Position numbers and translations under genes: made by a program. From NCBI GenBank assembly GCA_963931865.1, contig OZ007505.1, positions 17,248,294 through 17,312,293 of the forward strand: DNA of 64,000 bases. Reading direction: 5' to 3'. The notes beneath the pieces are model-generated. The model saw only the letters and a program-made list of their open reading frames with translations, was not told where the DNA came from and searched no databases. Of the stretch, positions 23,054 through 34,772 are shown piece by piece (positions within the stretch are counted from its first letter, which is position 1; each line of letters opens with the position of its first letter). The stretch is from Axinella damicornis (taxonomy: Eukaryota > Porifera > Demospongiae > Axinellida > Axinellidae).

Positions 23054-24140
23054 GAACAACGAATGTGGTGACTCGCAACACCTGGAAAAGGTAAAGAATG
23101 GCTGCATCGTCGCCAACATGGGCCACTCCAATCAGGAGATCAACTTGGAGAGCCTGAGACCCCTCAAGAAAGAGACAATGCTGGGCACATCAGCTGGCCT
23201 AATGGCAAGAGGATTGTGCTGCAGGCTGAGGTGGGTGTCATGTGACTGTCGGTGCACTCAGTGCACTGCTGATGCTGTCGGTACATCTCTGTCATGTGAC
23301 TTGTGACAAAATGTCACTACACAGAACCAAATGTAACAGTCATGACATGTAACCAAGTACTAGACTTGTCTACTCGATATTTCTTCAGGGTCGCTTGTTG
23401 AACCAGAGCTGTTCAAGAGTGCAATCTCCATCACATTAGTAACACAGGTAAGCAGTTCACCCCTTCATCTTGTGGTGGGGTGTAGTTAGTCCATTTCCGG
23501 TGGCTCTTCCACCTCCAGCTTGTGTCTCTATGCACTGAATAACTCCATGCTCATCAACTTCTGTACGGTGTTGATGGTCTCTTTGTGCCGTGCAGGCCTT
23601 GGCACTCATATATATATATAGAACTGCACAAAGCCCCGACAAGGATGAAGTCTACCTCCTGCCAAAGAAGATGGGTGAGCAACAAGTTGTTCTTGTAAGA
23701 AGTACTCAAACATACTTCTGGTGAGGGTGGTAGCTACCTTCCTGCTTGTTATTCACTCAGGTGAGCATGTAGCAAGTTAGCAATCCCCTGCCTTTGTCAT
23801 CCACCTCACCGAACTCAGGCCATTGGTACCTCTGGGTGCCCAAGAATGGACAATTCAAGCCATACTATTACAAGCGAGGTTGATCTCCCTTACTGCTTAG
23901 TAACATGGCATGTGACTACTTGGTCTCTGTCCCATACCCACACCAACCCTAGGCTTGGTCCCTGGCTCTCTTCTCCCCCAGTATTGTGAGGAGAGAGCCC
24001 ACGACCGAGCCTAAACCAACCCCAGCATTAATCGCTTTCAGTACACTGGAAGTCGTATACATGCCTGAAAGGGGTAGTGACTTCACATTAAATTTTGTAC
24101 TTTTTTCCCACAGGTACGTACTGATATGAACTGCCACTGA
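23054..24140 (+). pseudogene. AHCYL-like 3' exons, pseudogene H2
   Basis: Copies of the last exons of the AHCYL gene at 58-64 kb. 23054-23230 corresponds to 63201-63388, 23389-23447 to 63536-63604, 23595-23674 to 63729-63807, and about 23759-23885 to 63871 onward. [15 protein letters not shown] is readable. Exon 1 has indels, the second contains an in-frame TAG, the third has a (TA)n insertion in GGCACTCATA...GAAC, and the last has lost alignment. All upstream exons, including the Rossmann GXGXXG part, are missing. At about 24114 a CACAG acceptor with GTACGTACTG follows, probably the relic of the true last exon. Confidence 0.85.
23950..24013. mobile_element. 64-bp foldback insert TAGGCTTGGTCC...CGAGCCTA
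   Basis: Imperfect inverted arms TAGGCTTGGTCCCTGGCTCT and GAGAGCCCACGACCGAGCCT. ACCAACCC occurs on both sides (23942-23949, 24015-24022). The same insert is present in H3 (about 35130-35195), so it predates that duplication. Ends resemble the TAGCCTCGTTCCC family but are diverged. Confidence 0.65.
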
Positions 24141-24409
24141 ATCAAGAAATGCTGTACATGTATTTATTGTAGCTTCTACGATTTGCAATGACACATGACA
24201 TATACACAGCTAGTACAGTGAATCTGATGTGCAGTTACAAGTGATCCCGTTTTTGATTGCTGTTTTCAAGAACAAGGCAGATTTCTTGGGGGGCTGAGTT
24301 ACTCTTGTCTCTAATGATCTGGAAACGAGACTAGAAGAGTGGACCAAGTATCTAGGTGCCCCATGGTACGTATGCATCTGGGGCATATCGAAGTTCGTCA
24401 CATAACCGT

Positions 24410-24808
24410 TGAATTGAAGAAGGGGGCGGTGACGTACTTTGCGCGCGCGGGGTACTAATGAGCCCCTCCCTTCAGCGTCATGCTTGTGCGCATGCGTATA
24501 TATATGAAGGAGGGGTGGGGTGCTTCGCGTCGAGACCCCTTGTTAAAAGACGGTTGCCTTCGATTGTAGTTGTGACTGGAGCCGGTTACCGGTACTGGTT
24601 GCCAATACTATTGACAGCATCGTTGAACCTTTATAAGCGTAGGTGGAAGGGGCTAGGCCGAGGAACAGCATCTCGCCACTGTCGAGGGCCTGCATGGTCC
24701 GCGCCTGACAGTAGGCGTCTAGGCAGCAGGCTATAGAAGAATAGGATCTGGATTACGAGAGACAGCAGCCCAGCGCTACCTACATGTGCCAAGCTGATTC
24801 TGCCTGAA
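24410..24808 (+). promoter_or_regulatory. Putative promoter and 5' UTR of NLR A
   Basis: Conserved with the region upstream of NLR C (36185-36702) though both differ by insertions, including TTTGCGCGCGCGGGG, CCGGTTACCGGTAC and GAGACAGCAGCCCAGCGCTA. Conservation next to the first coding exon suggests promoter plus 5' UTR. No TATA box or start site is assigned. Confidence 0.5.
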
Positions 24809-27800
24809 ATGGATGGTAAGTAAAGAATTCAGCAAAATTGACTCGAGGTGGGGTGGGTGTGGTCAACAAACCGAACGTTCGTTCTGTCTGCCGTGCGATT
24901 GGAGTTTTCCATGGAAGGTGCCCCAGACGAGAATGTAATATCTCCATTGTTATTAAGAGCACATAAATGCCACAAACGCAAAGCAGTGGCATAGTCTGGA
25001 GTGGTAATTATTATAGTATTACAAGAATGTGATTTGACTAGCCAAAATCAAGACTGCTGACTCAACGCATACAGAAATGTGACCAGGCCCTTTTCTGATC
25101 TTTCATGAAAGCCTGGGTATACAATGCCATTGAGTTAATGTTACCTTACATGAAATGTGAAGTGCACATGTGGCTTCTCTTCCGTTACACAATTGATTGA
25201 AAGCTACAGCAGTATTATAGGCGCCCTAATTAAAACTTGTCTTTTCACTACTTTGATCCTATGCTGATCACTGACTTTGTTATCCTGGTCAAAGTCCGGT
25301 CCTGAAATGCCTAACACTCATCTTAATTTACCTAGCATGTCTCAAGTGTGTGATAGTACGCTAAAACGAGTGAGGAGGTGAGAATTGATCATCCTAGAAA
25401 GAGGCTGAGCTGGAACAGCTGCACAGGTGGTCCCAGCGGAGCTTTACTACATGACAGTGAAAAATGTAAATATGGGTGTTAAAATGTTAAGTTCGTTCCT
25501 GTGAAGGTGATTAGACTCTGAATTATATACCATGAATAATTTAACAGCTTCAAAGTCTCACGAGGCACTTGAAGCTGCCCACTCAATAACTATGGCTTCA
25601 TCTGCGACGCCATTGTCTTCATTTATACGCATGCACACAAGAGCAACTTTAAACTTTGAACTCAAAATTCTGCTATACAATGTATGGAGATGTTGTTCTG
25701 CTACCCCCACGGTAGCAGAACAACAAAAGGTAAGCAAACAAGGTAGGGCCCTGGGGTGATGGCAAAACGGTTCAGTATACAACCCCCTACTGATGGGAAC
25801 TGTTTATGCCATCATGCACCCTACCTTGTTTCCCAGTTATACATTTTGCTCTTCTGCTATCCCTACATCTCCATATTTTATACACTTGTGATAAGATTGA
25901 TTGCCTTCCCTGTATTGCCTGTTGTCAAAGTGTGGCTGAGTGTTGAATGGTTAGTTCAGGCTATGTATACCGACCATGTTTGCTGAAGTGAGCCCTTTAA
26001 ATAATGATCCATACACACCTGGGTAATACGTGCAAGACTGCGGCAAATAGAGTAGTTGCATCGTGTATGGCAATTATAATTAAGTCAAGAACAGAGTTCT
26101 ATATTGACTATCCAACCCACTCTCCACCATCACCATACGGATATCAACCACGCACACACCGCCACAGCTGTTACAGAGGAGACGACTGCAGTGTCCGGCA
26201 CAAAGAGGCCAGCCTCCTCCCAGCCAACTGCTACAAAGAAGCCAAGAGAAGGTAGAAAATATGCCTTATGTGTGCAGTAGGAGGCTGGCTATAGCTTCCC
26301 AATCATGAATATTGATGTTGTTTTTCTATAATTATGGTATCAGAATCTGTCGACCTTGAGCCCACCCTCCGTGAGCTGAGTGAGCTACCTGCAGTGGTTG
26401 ACTGCTGGTACAGACTTGGCATTCAACTCGGTGTCACTAAGAATGAACTGGACGTGATTGAGCAGAACCACCCAAGAGATGCGAAAAGGTGGCAGTTGGA
26501 AATGTTCGACACCTGGCTTAGAAGTGATTCCTCTGCCACCTATGAAAAGCTTATCAAGGCTCTGGCACTGGTTGGCAAACGATCACTAGCAGGAGAGCTT
26601 TGCAGGAAGTATGGTATGTTGTGTGTGCATGTTTATATCCATACAGTGTAAGTCTATACTACTCTAGTTTTTGTTCAGCATAACATGGGAAAAGTGATGA
26701 AAGTGCAATATAGGTCCCAAACACTTGAAAAGCAGCCCATTACCTGTTAGTAGTATAGCCACAACAGTCAATGATAATGCAGCGTGTGGTAGTTGATGCC
26801 CATGAATAGTGTTTAGGGCCAATCTAATGTTAGAAATTCATTTCCTGGAATTTCTATGAATCCAATCCTACGGTAGCGAATTTCTATAATTATTTGACGA
26901 GTGAAGTGTTTAGGTGCACGTGGCATGGGCATTTGCCAACAGCGTAATAAACAACTGTACCGTTTTAGCTATTAGTTCCAAAACTCATCTTTGCAGACAT
27001 CCCTGAGAATGTTCTCGAACAAGTCAAGTCCCAGCTTGAGGATGCTTCCCAAGACTGTATCGCTACTTATGCCACCTTCCTGAAGGAGAAATACCGTGGT
27101 TTGTCTGTATTTCCAGACTGTGAGTGGCCACCCTCTGTTGGTGATCAATACATTTGACTCGCACTAATTGAGCAAGCAAACCGCTTACCAACTGGAGAGT
27201 CAAACAGAGAAATGCAAGAGGATCTTTTGCGAGGGAAAGTTGACAAAGTAGAAGGACAAAAGAAAGCAATTGACATCCCGGGCATCTTTGCTGGTCCAGA
27301 ACAGGGAAAGCAGCTGCGGGTGTTAGTAGATGGTGCTCCAGGGGTGGGTAAGACCACACTGTGTAGAAAGATTAGCAAGGACTGGGGCTGTGAGGGATTC
27401 TTGAGTGAGTACAAGCTAGTGGTTCTTCTTCACCTTCGAGACCCCCGAATTGCAAAAGCTACGAGAATTGAAGACTTGTTTTACCATGACGACCCTGAGT
27501 TGCTGGCAGAGGTAGTCAGGCAGGTGAGGAAGACATCAGGGGCTGGTGTTTTGCTTATCTTCGATGGTTTTGATGAGCTCAGTGAGGAGGAGAGAATGGA
27601 GAGATCACTCTTTCTTGACATCATTAAAGGTGAGGTCCTTTCTCAGTGCTCTGTGCTTGTGTCTTCACGGCCATATGCTTCAGAGAGTCTCCAATGTCTT
27701 CACAGTGTTAGTCGTCGTGTGGAAGTTCTTGGCTTTACAGAAAAGCAGATAAATGAATGTGTAAAAAATACCATCAAAGATGAAACCAAAGCAAAAGCAT

Positions 27801-29968
27801 TGTTGAGCATACTCAGAAATCGAGTTGACATTGTTTTGCTGTGTTACATTCCCCTCAACTGTGCTATCCTACTATACATTTACCAGCAGCTGGATTATAT
27901 GCTACCGTCCACGCTCACCGAATTATTTGAAATCTTCATTGTCAATGCCATAAAGAGAGATGTGAAACTGCAGAATGCACACAGTGTTGCAAGAAGGATT
28001 CGTGATCTAGTTTCAATACCTACCCCATTTAGTAATGACTTGAATCACCTGTGCAAGCTGGCTTTTGATGGATTAGTCAGAGACAAGATGGTGTTTCAGT
28101 ATGAGGAGATTGAAGAGTCAAAGTTGCTTGGGCTAATGACGGCTTTCAAAAGTTTCTCGAGCGTTGGCGACAACATTACCTACCAATTCCTTCACTTGAC
28201 CATTCAGGAGTTTCTTGCAGCAAGGTGGGTTGCCACTCATATGTCACCTCAAGAACAAGCTACATTCTTTAAGGAACATCTTTTAGAAGATCGCTTTCGA
28301 ATGATGCTGCTTTTTCTGTCCGGGATCACAAAACTTGATAACTCCAGCTTCAGAATAGTATTTTGTGCTGAACTTGATTTTCTTAATGATAAGAAGGGGC
28401 GACTGCATATGATAGGGACTGAGGAACTGTTCTTTCTTCTAGGTCACTTCCTCTATGAATCTCAGAACGCAACTCACTGCCATACCCTGGCATGTGCCAT
28501 CCATGAGCAAACGATTGTTCTGAATAGCAATGTATCCGACTTTCTGTTCTTTGTCTTCGCACAATTTCTTGGAAGGAGCAGCTGTACTTGGAAGCGACTG
28601 GAATTTGGTGGATCATTTATGCTTGGTAACATTTTTTACATGTTTATTCATTACGAATTCGATAAGGTTGATATACTCCATCAACAACTTGAGAAAAGCA
28701 GTGTTAGTGTCCAGCAACTATGTGTTAAAATTTTTGATTTTAATGATACCAAAAATGTTACTACCAAAACACTAGCCAGAATTATTGGAATACCTGCATT
28801 CAAACGCTTGGAAAAGCTAGAAATTCATGGGCCATCTAGCATTTTAGCTTCCTTATCGAGTAGTACTTTTGGTACTGACCGCTGGGTGCCTTTCCCTCTC
28901 TCATCTTCTGACTTTGAATCGTTGCGTTGCTTCATGAGGAATGGTACGCTTGAAGAGCTTATACTAGATCATGTACAAGGAGTGGATGACAGAGTTGTTG
29001 AGTGTATTGGACAGGAACTAGCTATGTCCACAACATTGAAAGTGTTGGATATTCGATCTCTTACTATTTCCAGTAGTGGACTGTGCAGTTTGTTTGGTGC
29101 CCTGCAGCACAACAAGTCAGTGGAAATACTGAACATGCATATACGCATGAGAGGAGACTTAAGCGAACTTGGACAAGCAGTTGAATCAGCACTGAGAGTG
29201 AATGAAACACTTCAAGTGCTATCTTTGATAGACCCTACATATGCTAAGATTGCGCCTATTGTACAATACCCTGAAAAATTTTATGGTGGATTATTTAGAG
29301 GAATTGCAAGTAACAACTGTACTTTGAAATCCCTGACAGTAGCTGAAAACAATTTTGTTGCAAATGAAGAAGTAGCATCATCACTGATTGGAATGCTGCA
29401 TAACAACAACTCATTAACTTTACTGAGTATAACAGTTAATCACCTCCCCTCGAGCCTTCTCGATGTGTTGGCAGTTGGTTTAGAACGAAACTCATCGCTT
29501 ACAAGGCTGTGTGTTGAAAGTGAGACCACAACTTCAGAGACTTCATCAGATCGACTTACTCTTGCTCTTTGTCAGAATTCATCCTTGAAAACATTGGTGT
29601 TGGACCTGCATAGATCATCTGCCCATGCATATTTGTTATTTGATAATGCAGTTCACCGTACAGCTGTAAGATTCGATGATGCATTGGGAGCACAAAGTTT
29701 TACCTCTCTTTTGCTAATGCTAATGATGAATAAATCACTAACATCACTCACCTTGAGCTATCATTTCACTGAAGACCAATTGAAAGAAATTGCAAGACGT
29801 TTAGTAGCGAATGGCAACCGATGTAAGATGGTGCTTGGGATCGGATCGTTAAAAGAATCCGGATACTATGAATCAATCATTCAAGAGGAAGTTGAGAAGT
29901 TCAAGAGAGAGATGCCGGCCATGTTACGTTCTTTTTTTCATTTGGATGAAGAATGCAAGAGAGAGTAG
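24809..29968 (+). CDS. NLR A: Death-NACHT-LRR receptor with an in-frame TGA
   Basis: Four exons join in phase: 24809-24815 (ATG GAT G), 26168-26251, 26344-26613, 26997-29968, 1111 codons in all. Residues 1-31 form a linker with a bipartite nuclear signal (KR at 15-16, KKPR at 26-29). About 33-118 is a Death-fold domain (LGVTKNELDVIEQNHP, KRWQLEMFDTWL). The NACHT ATPase follows, with Walker A GAPGVGKTT at 233-241, Walker B LLIFDGFDEL and the sensor-like VLVSSRP. LRRs fill the C-terminus. In this family, NTP-driven oligomerisation brings Death domains together to signal. Codon 174 (27155-27157) is TGA where NLR B and C have CGA (Arg). It splits a 173-residue Death-only product from a NACHT-LRR frame that could restart at ATG 27212. 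Everything else is intact, so this is a recent mutation, an allele, a recoded stop or a sequence error. Confidence 0.85.
25003..26167 (+). other. NLR A intron 1, paralogous to NLR C intron 1
   Basis: No exon conserved with NLR C. 25003-25860 matches 39090-39791. It includes the empty TA site at 25858-25859, where NLR C carries a 514-bp TIR element, and one copy of GGCATAGTCTGGAGTGG (about 24988), the single-copy counterpart of the 35-bp minisatellite at 37.2-38.5 kb. A 75-residue frame at 25532-25759 is not conserved and is not called. Confidence 0.6.
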
Positions 29969-30148
29969 TTAGTTGCCATGGTGTGATTTGCATATGTATC
30001 ATGATTATATACCATGCATAGATCACTGTGACCCAGTCTACATGGACCTGCAATTCATGCATGTGAGTCTATTATTCTTCATGTGTTTGTTTTCTGCATC
30101 CACATTGTCAAGGAGTTGCTAAGAAAAACATGCATGTATGCATGCACA

Positions 30149-30195
30149 TAGCCTCGTTCCCAGGCCCGAGACTCTCGGGCCTGGGAACGAGGCTA
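30149..30195. mobile_element. 47-bp perfect palindrome TAGCCTCGTTCCC family, 9-bp TSD
   Basis: Two exactly complementary 23-bp arms around one base, starting TAGCCTCGTTCCCAGGCCCG. GCATGCACA precedes (30140-30148) and follows it (30196-30204). The paralogous flank of NLR D has a single GCATGCACA at 931-939 and no insert, an empty site that proves insertion after duplication. Confidence 0.92.
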
Positions 30196-30887
30196 GCATG
30201 CACAGTACTTGTACTTTTTATGACCAGCAGTATGTTGTAAGGTAACCCTGTTCCCAGGCCTGGGATCGAGGCTAGTCAGTCATAAGGCTACTAGATTGCA
30301 TGCTCACCAAATAATTGTATACCCCAGTAATCGATCAACTGCATGATTAACATTGCAGACAAAACATACATCGGTTGTAAATGAGCGCTGTATATATGAG
30401 TGCTGTACACCATACCGCATGAGGCTTGCACTCTAGTGCTATACTACTCTAGTTTTTGTTCAGCATAACATGGAAATGCCACGGAAAAGTGATGTAAGTG
30501 CAATAGGTCCCAAACACTTGAAAAGCAGCCCATTACCTGTTAGTAGTATAGCCACAACAGTCGACGATAATGCAGCGTGTGGTAGTTGATGCCCATGAAT
30601 AGTGTTTAGGGCCAATCTAATGTTAGAAATTCATTTCCTGGAATTTCTATGAATCCAATCCTACGGTAGCATATTTTGGAAACTATTAGATGAGTGAAGT
30701 GTTTAGGTGCACGTGGCATGGGCATTTGCCAACAGCGATTGTACCGTTTTAGCTACTGAAGATTACTAGTTCCAAAACTCATTTTTGCAGGCATCCCTGA
30801 GAATGTTCTCGAACAAGTCAAGCCCCAGCTTGAGGATGCTTCCCAAGACTATCATTACCTATGCCACCTTCCTGAAGGAGAAATACC
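30196..30887 (+). other. Flank of NLR A and partial copy of NLR intron 3
   Basis: 30196-30360 continues the shared NLR 3' flank. From about 30440 (CTATACTACTCTAGTTTTTG) to 30790 the sequence matches NLR A intron 3 (about 26654-26996). The duplicated unit therefore began inside an intron, downstream of the Death-domain exon. No Death-domain exon is present between NLR A and B. Confidence 0.75.
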
Positions 30888-33844
30888 ATGCATGGTTTGT
30901 CTGTATTTCCAGACTCTGAGTGGCCACCCTCTGTTGGTGATCAATACATTCGACTCGCACTAATTGAGCAAGCAAACCGCTTACCAACTGGAGAGTCAAA
31001 CAGAGAAATGCAAGAGGATCTTTTGCGAGGGAAAGTTGACAAAGTAGAAGGAGAAAAGGAAGTAATTTACATCCCAGGCATCTTTGCTCATCCAGAACAG
31101 GGAAAGCAGCTGTGGGTGTTGGTGGATGGCGCTCCCGGGGTGGGTAAGACCACACTTTGTAGAAAGATTAGAGGTTGTGAGGGATTTTTGAGTGAGTACA
31201 AGCTAGTGGTTCTTCTTCACCTCCGAGACCCCCGAATTGCAAAAGCAACGAGAATTGAAGACTTCTTTTACCATGACGACCCTGAGTTGCAGGCAGAGGT
31301 AGTCAGGCAGGTGAGGAAGACATCAGGGGCTGGTGTTTTGCTTATCTTCGATGGTTTCGATGAGCTCAGTGAGGAAGGGAGAATGGAGAGGTCGCTGTTT
31401 GTTGACATCATTAAAGGTGAGGTCCTTTCCCAATGCTCTGTGCTTGTGACTTCACGGCCGTATGCTTCAGAGAGTCTCCAATCTCTTCGCAGTGTTGTTC
31501 GTCATGTGGAAGTTCTTGGCTTTACAGATCAGGAGATATTTAGTATAGTATATACTATCCAAGACCAAACCAATCGCAATACAGTGCGTAACATACTTAT
31601 AAAACGAGAAGATATCTTTTCGCTGTGTTTCATTCCTCTCAACTGTGCTATCCTGTTGTATGTTTGCCAACAGCAGAATTATGAACTACCATCCAGGCTC
31701 ACTGAATTTTTTGAAATCTTCATCCTCCATGCCTTGAAGAGACATGCAAAGTTGCAGAATGCACACCGAGTTGAAAGAAGGATTCGCAATCTGGCATCAC
31801 TTCCGCCCCCTCTCAAGAATGAGTTTGATCACCTGTGCAAGCTGGCTTTCAATGGACTAGTTGAAGACAGAATGGTGTTTCACTATGACAAGATTGAAGC
31901 AGCAGTGTGCACTGTGGATGGAGAGATGGAATCAGAGATGGAATCAAAGTTGCTTGGCCTGATGACAGCTTTCAAGTCTTTTTCTGGTGTTGGTGACAAC
32001 ATGACCTACCAGTTCCTTCATTTGACCATTCAGGAGTTTCTTGCAGCAAGGTGGGTTGCCACTCATATGCAACCTGAAGAGCAAGCTACATTCTTCAAGG
32101 GTCACCTTTCAGATGATCGCTTTCAAATGATGCTGCTTTTTCTGTCCGGGATCACAAAGCTGGATGACTCCAGCTTTGACATAGTTTTTAGTGCTGAACT
32201 TGATTTTCTTATTCCTGAGGAGGAACATCGTATAATAGAGACAGAGAAGCTGTTCTTTCGTCTAGTTCACTTCCTCTATGAATCCCAGAACACAACTCAC
32301 TGCCATACCCTGGCATGGGCGATCCATGAACAAACAATTGTTCTGGACATGTTCTCAGCTGTTGAAAGGGTTCCTGATCGCAATCCAAGGCCACTTGCAT
32401 TCAGTTTTATGAAGCCATCCTACACAAAGGTAATTTACAGAGAGACTTTGACTTTTTGGTTTATGATCCTTGCATATTTTATCACAAGGAGCAGTTGCAC
32501 TTGGAAACGATTGGACTTCAAACATTGCCACGGCAAAGGAATTGTTTAGCGTATTTTTTTCACAGGTTGAGAAAGAAAGTCCTGATATTAGAGTACAGCA
32601 ATTAAGGTTTGAAAGGTTAATGTTACCCGTCCGCTTACCTGGATTCAATGAATTGGCCAGAATTGCTAGAACACCTGCATTCAAATACTTGGAATGTTTG
32701 GAGATAGTTTATTCTGATGACTACAATTTGCCAACGGTTAAACCTGAAACTGATATCAACTCTTCATCTTCTGACTTACACTGTTTGATCAAGACACTTG
32801 AAGAACTTGCACTGATCAATGTACCAGGAGTGGATGATGCAGTCATTGAGAAGTGCATTGCACCAGGGCTAGCCATAACCACAACATTGAAAGTGCTTGA
32901 CATCACATCTATTGCTATTTCTAACAGCGGATTTTGCAGGTTATTTCATGCCCTACAAGACAACAAATCTGTGGAAACACTGCACGTGAAAATGTGCATG
33001 TGTGGAGACTTAAGAGAACTCGGACTTGCAGTTGAATCGGCACTGAGGATAAATCAAACTCTTAAAGTGTTATCCTACAAAGCACAACCATGCAGGTCAC
33101 ATGGACCAGATCAGGTACTGTACCATGAGGAACTGTATTGTAAGCTGTTTGGGGCAATTGCAAGTGACAACTCGACCTTAAAAGTGCTGTCAATAGCTGA
33201 TCACAAATTAAAGTTTGTTATGAGTGGAAAAGTAGCGGAGTCTTTGGTTAGAATGCTACACAACAACAAGTCACTGAGATCACTGAATTTAACAGGTCGA
33301 TTTCTATCCCTGAATGTGTTGGCACATGGTCTAGCACAAAACACATCACTTACAAGGTTGTGTGTAGCTAAGCTTTCCATTTTCAGATTTTCTAGATGTA
33401 TCATTTGGCATGTCACTACCTCATGCTCTCTGTCAGAATTCATCCTTAGTATTGGATCTATGTCACCTTCGTCGTGGTTACTACAGGTTGGGAAATATGG
33501 ACTTATATCTCTTTAACTGCATTTTAGCCATACTAGAGTTGAACAAGTCACTAACATCAATTTCATTTTTCTGTGATTTCACTGAAGGTCAACTGATGGA
33601 AACTGCAAGAAGTTTAGTACTGAATGGTTACCGATCTGAGATTGAACTTGAGTTTGGACAGTCGAGATCACATGACTCAAAGTCAGATTCAAAAACTCGC
33701 TATGAATCCATCGTTCAAGGGGAAGTTGATAAGTTCAAGAGCGAGTTAGTGACCATGATACGTTCTGTGTATCATGTGTACCAACAGTACAAGAGAGAAC
33801 AGTTTGTTGCCATGCATGGCGCGTTTTGTGTATCATGTGTATGA
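30791..33844 (+). pseudogene. NLR B: Death-less NACHT-LRR pseudogene
   Basis: Homologous to the last exon of NLR A and C. Walker A GAPGVGKTT, Walker B LLIFDGFDEL and VLVTSRP are preserved in a frame open from ATG 30888 to a stop at 32549 (553 residues). The frame then shifts near 32515-32530 into LRRs that run to 33516, and shifts again near 33370-33420 into a last LRR segment ending at 33844. In the linker at about 30855-30890 a 2-bp loss and a 4-bp gain relative to NLR A break the link to any upstream exon. Three residues (SKDW region after Walker A) are deleted in frame. There is no Death exon, so it could at most make a truncated NACHT protein. The intact ATPase motifs suggest decay began in the LRR and linker. 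Confidence 0.88.
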
Positions 33845-34093
33845 AATATACCATAGACCACTGTGACCTAGCCAGTCTATTATTTTTGTTATCTACACAT
33901 CATCAAAACTTTAGTGGATAGTTGAGGTTTACCACTGCACGAGGATTTAGCATCCACCAAACTGACAACTTTTTTATGTCGCATTTCTTTGTTCCACGGG
34001 TTGATTTCCTGGTAGCTATTTGCATGTGCACTGATTTTACCTTGCAGGCCAGTTCCCAGGCTCCTGCTTTCTTTCTTTCACATGCGGGTGGAT

Positions 34094-34132
<39 letters not shown>

Positions 34133-34320
34133 ATACTGTATACCACACATGTACAATAGGCACGGTTTTCACACTACCCAAGCTCACGCCTCCCCCTCAT
34201 CTCACCTCCACAGCAATAATAATATGACTGTATCCAGTTTTTACATGTAAATGTGGGGTCTAGTTCCTAAACCGTATTACAGTACAGATTGGGAACGAGA
34301 CTGTGCAGAAGTTGCAGGAA
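33845..34320. other. Flank of NLR B with poly-G tract
   Basis: No gene. Contains an uninterrupted run of 38 G at 34094-34131. From about 34280 the sequence is the upstream flank of macrodomain copy M3 (GGGAACGAGACTG). Confidence 0.6.
34094..34131 (+). repeat. Homopolymer of 38 G
   Basis: Continuous G run flanked by GGATG and TATACTG. Its length is unusual and is likely unstable or mis-sized in the assembly. Confidence 0.9.
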
Positions 34321-34630
34321 TGGCAGTGAACCCAAAGGCAAAGCAGGGCACCCTGGACAGTTTTGTGAAGAAATCTGGCGGTTCTCCAAGAGCTCACAAG
34401 GTTCAATCTGGTCCCACTCTCCATGCTGCTGCCTCCAAGGTCGTGAGACATTCCCCCATCAGCAGAGGAGAAGGAAGTGGTGGTATGGGTGTGCACACTG
34501 GATCACACACGGGGACCTACGAGCACACCACGTCTACCCAGCAGTCTGCAGATACAGCTACCTCCTGTAGCCATCTACAATCATTTGTAACCGGTTCACT
34601 GAAAGCTCAGACTGCCACGTCACGGAATGA
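34321..34630 (+). pseudogene. TARG1-like copy M3, N-terminal tail only
   Basis: ATG at 34321 starts [20 protein letters not shown], keeping the PIP-box-like [11 protein letters not shown] with two extra residues (AK). The Ser/Thr-rich tail follows to about TATSRN, then three direct repeats of TTGTATACTTCACTGTTATG (34632-34690) and AHCYL-derived sequence replace the macrodomain. The catalytic part is gone, so an ADP-ribose hydrolase cannot be made. If transcribed it would give a tail-only peptide. Confidence 0.8.
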
Positions 34631-34772
34631 TTGTATACTTCACTGTTATGTTGTATACTTCACTGTTATGTTGTATACTTCACTGTTATGTTCAATCATC
34701 CCTCTTGTTTCCTTAATTTTTGCCATTCTGGTATCCCTACATCCTGCTACATTTTTAATTACTTGTATAAGA

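Noticed and set aside
25532..25759. 75-residue ORF in NLR A intron 1
   Set aside because: The paralogous segment in NLR C (about 39487-39700) does not preserve the frame, and splice phases of the flanking exons join without it.
32470..33516. Independent LRR gene starting at 32470
   Set aside because: It is the frameshifted continuation of NLR B, aligned to the LRR part of NLR A and C.
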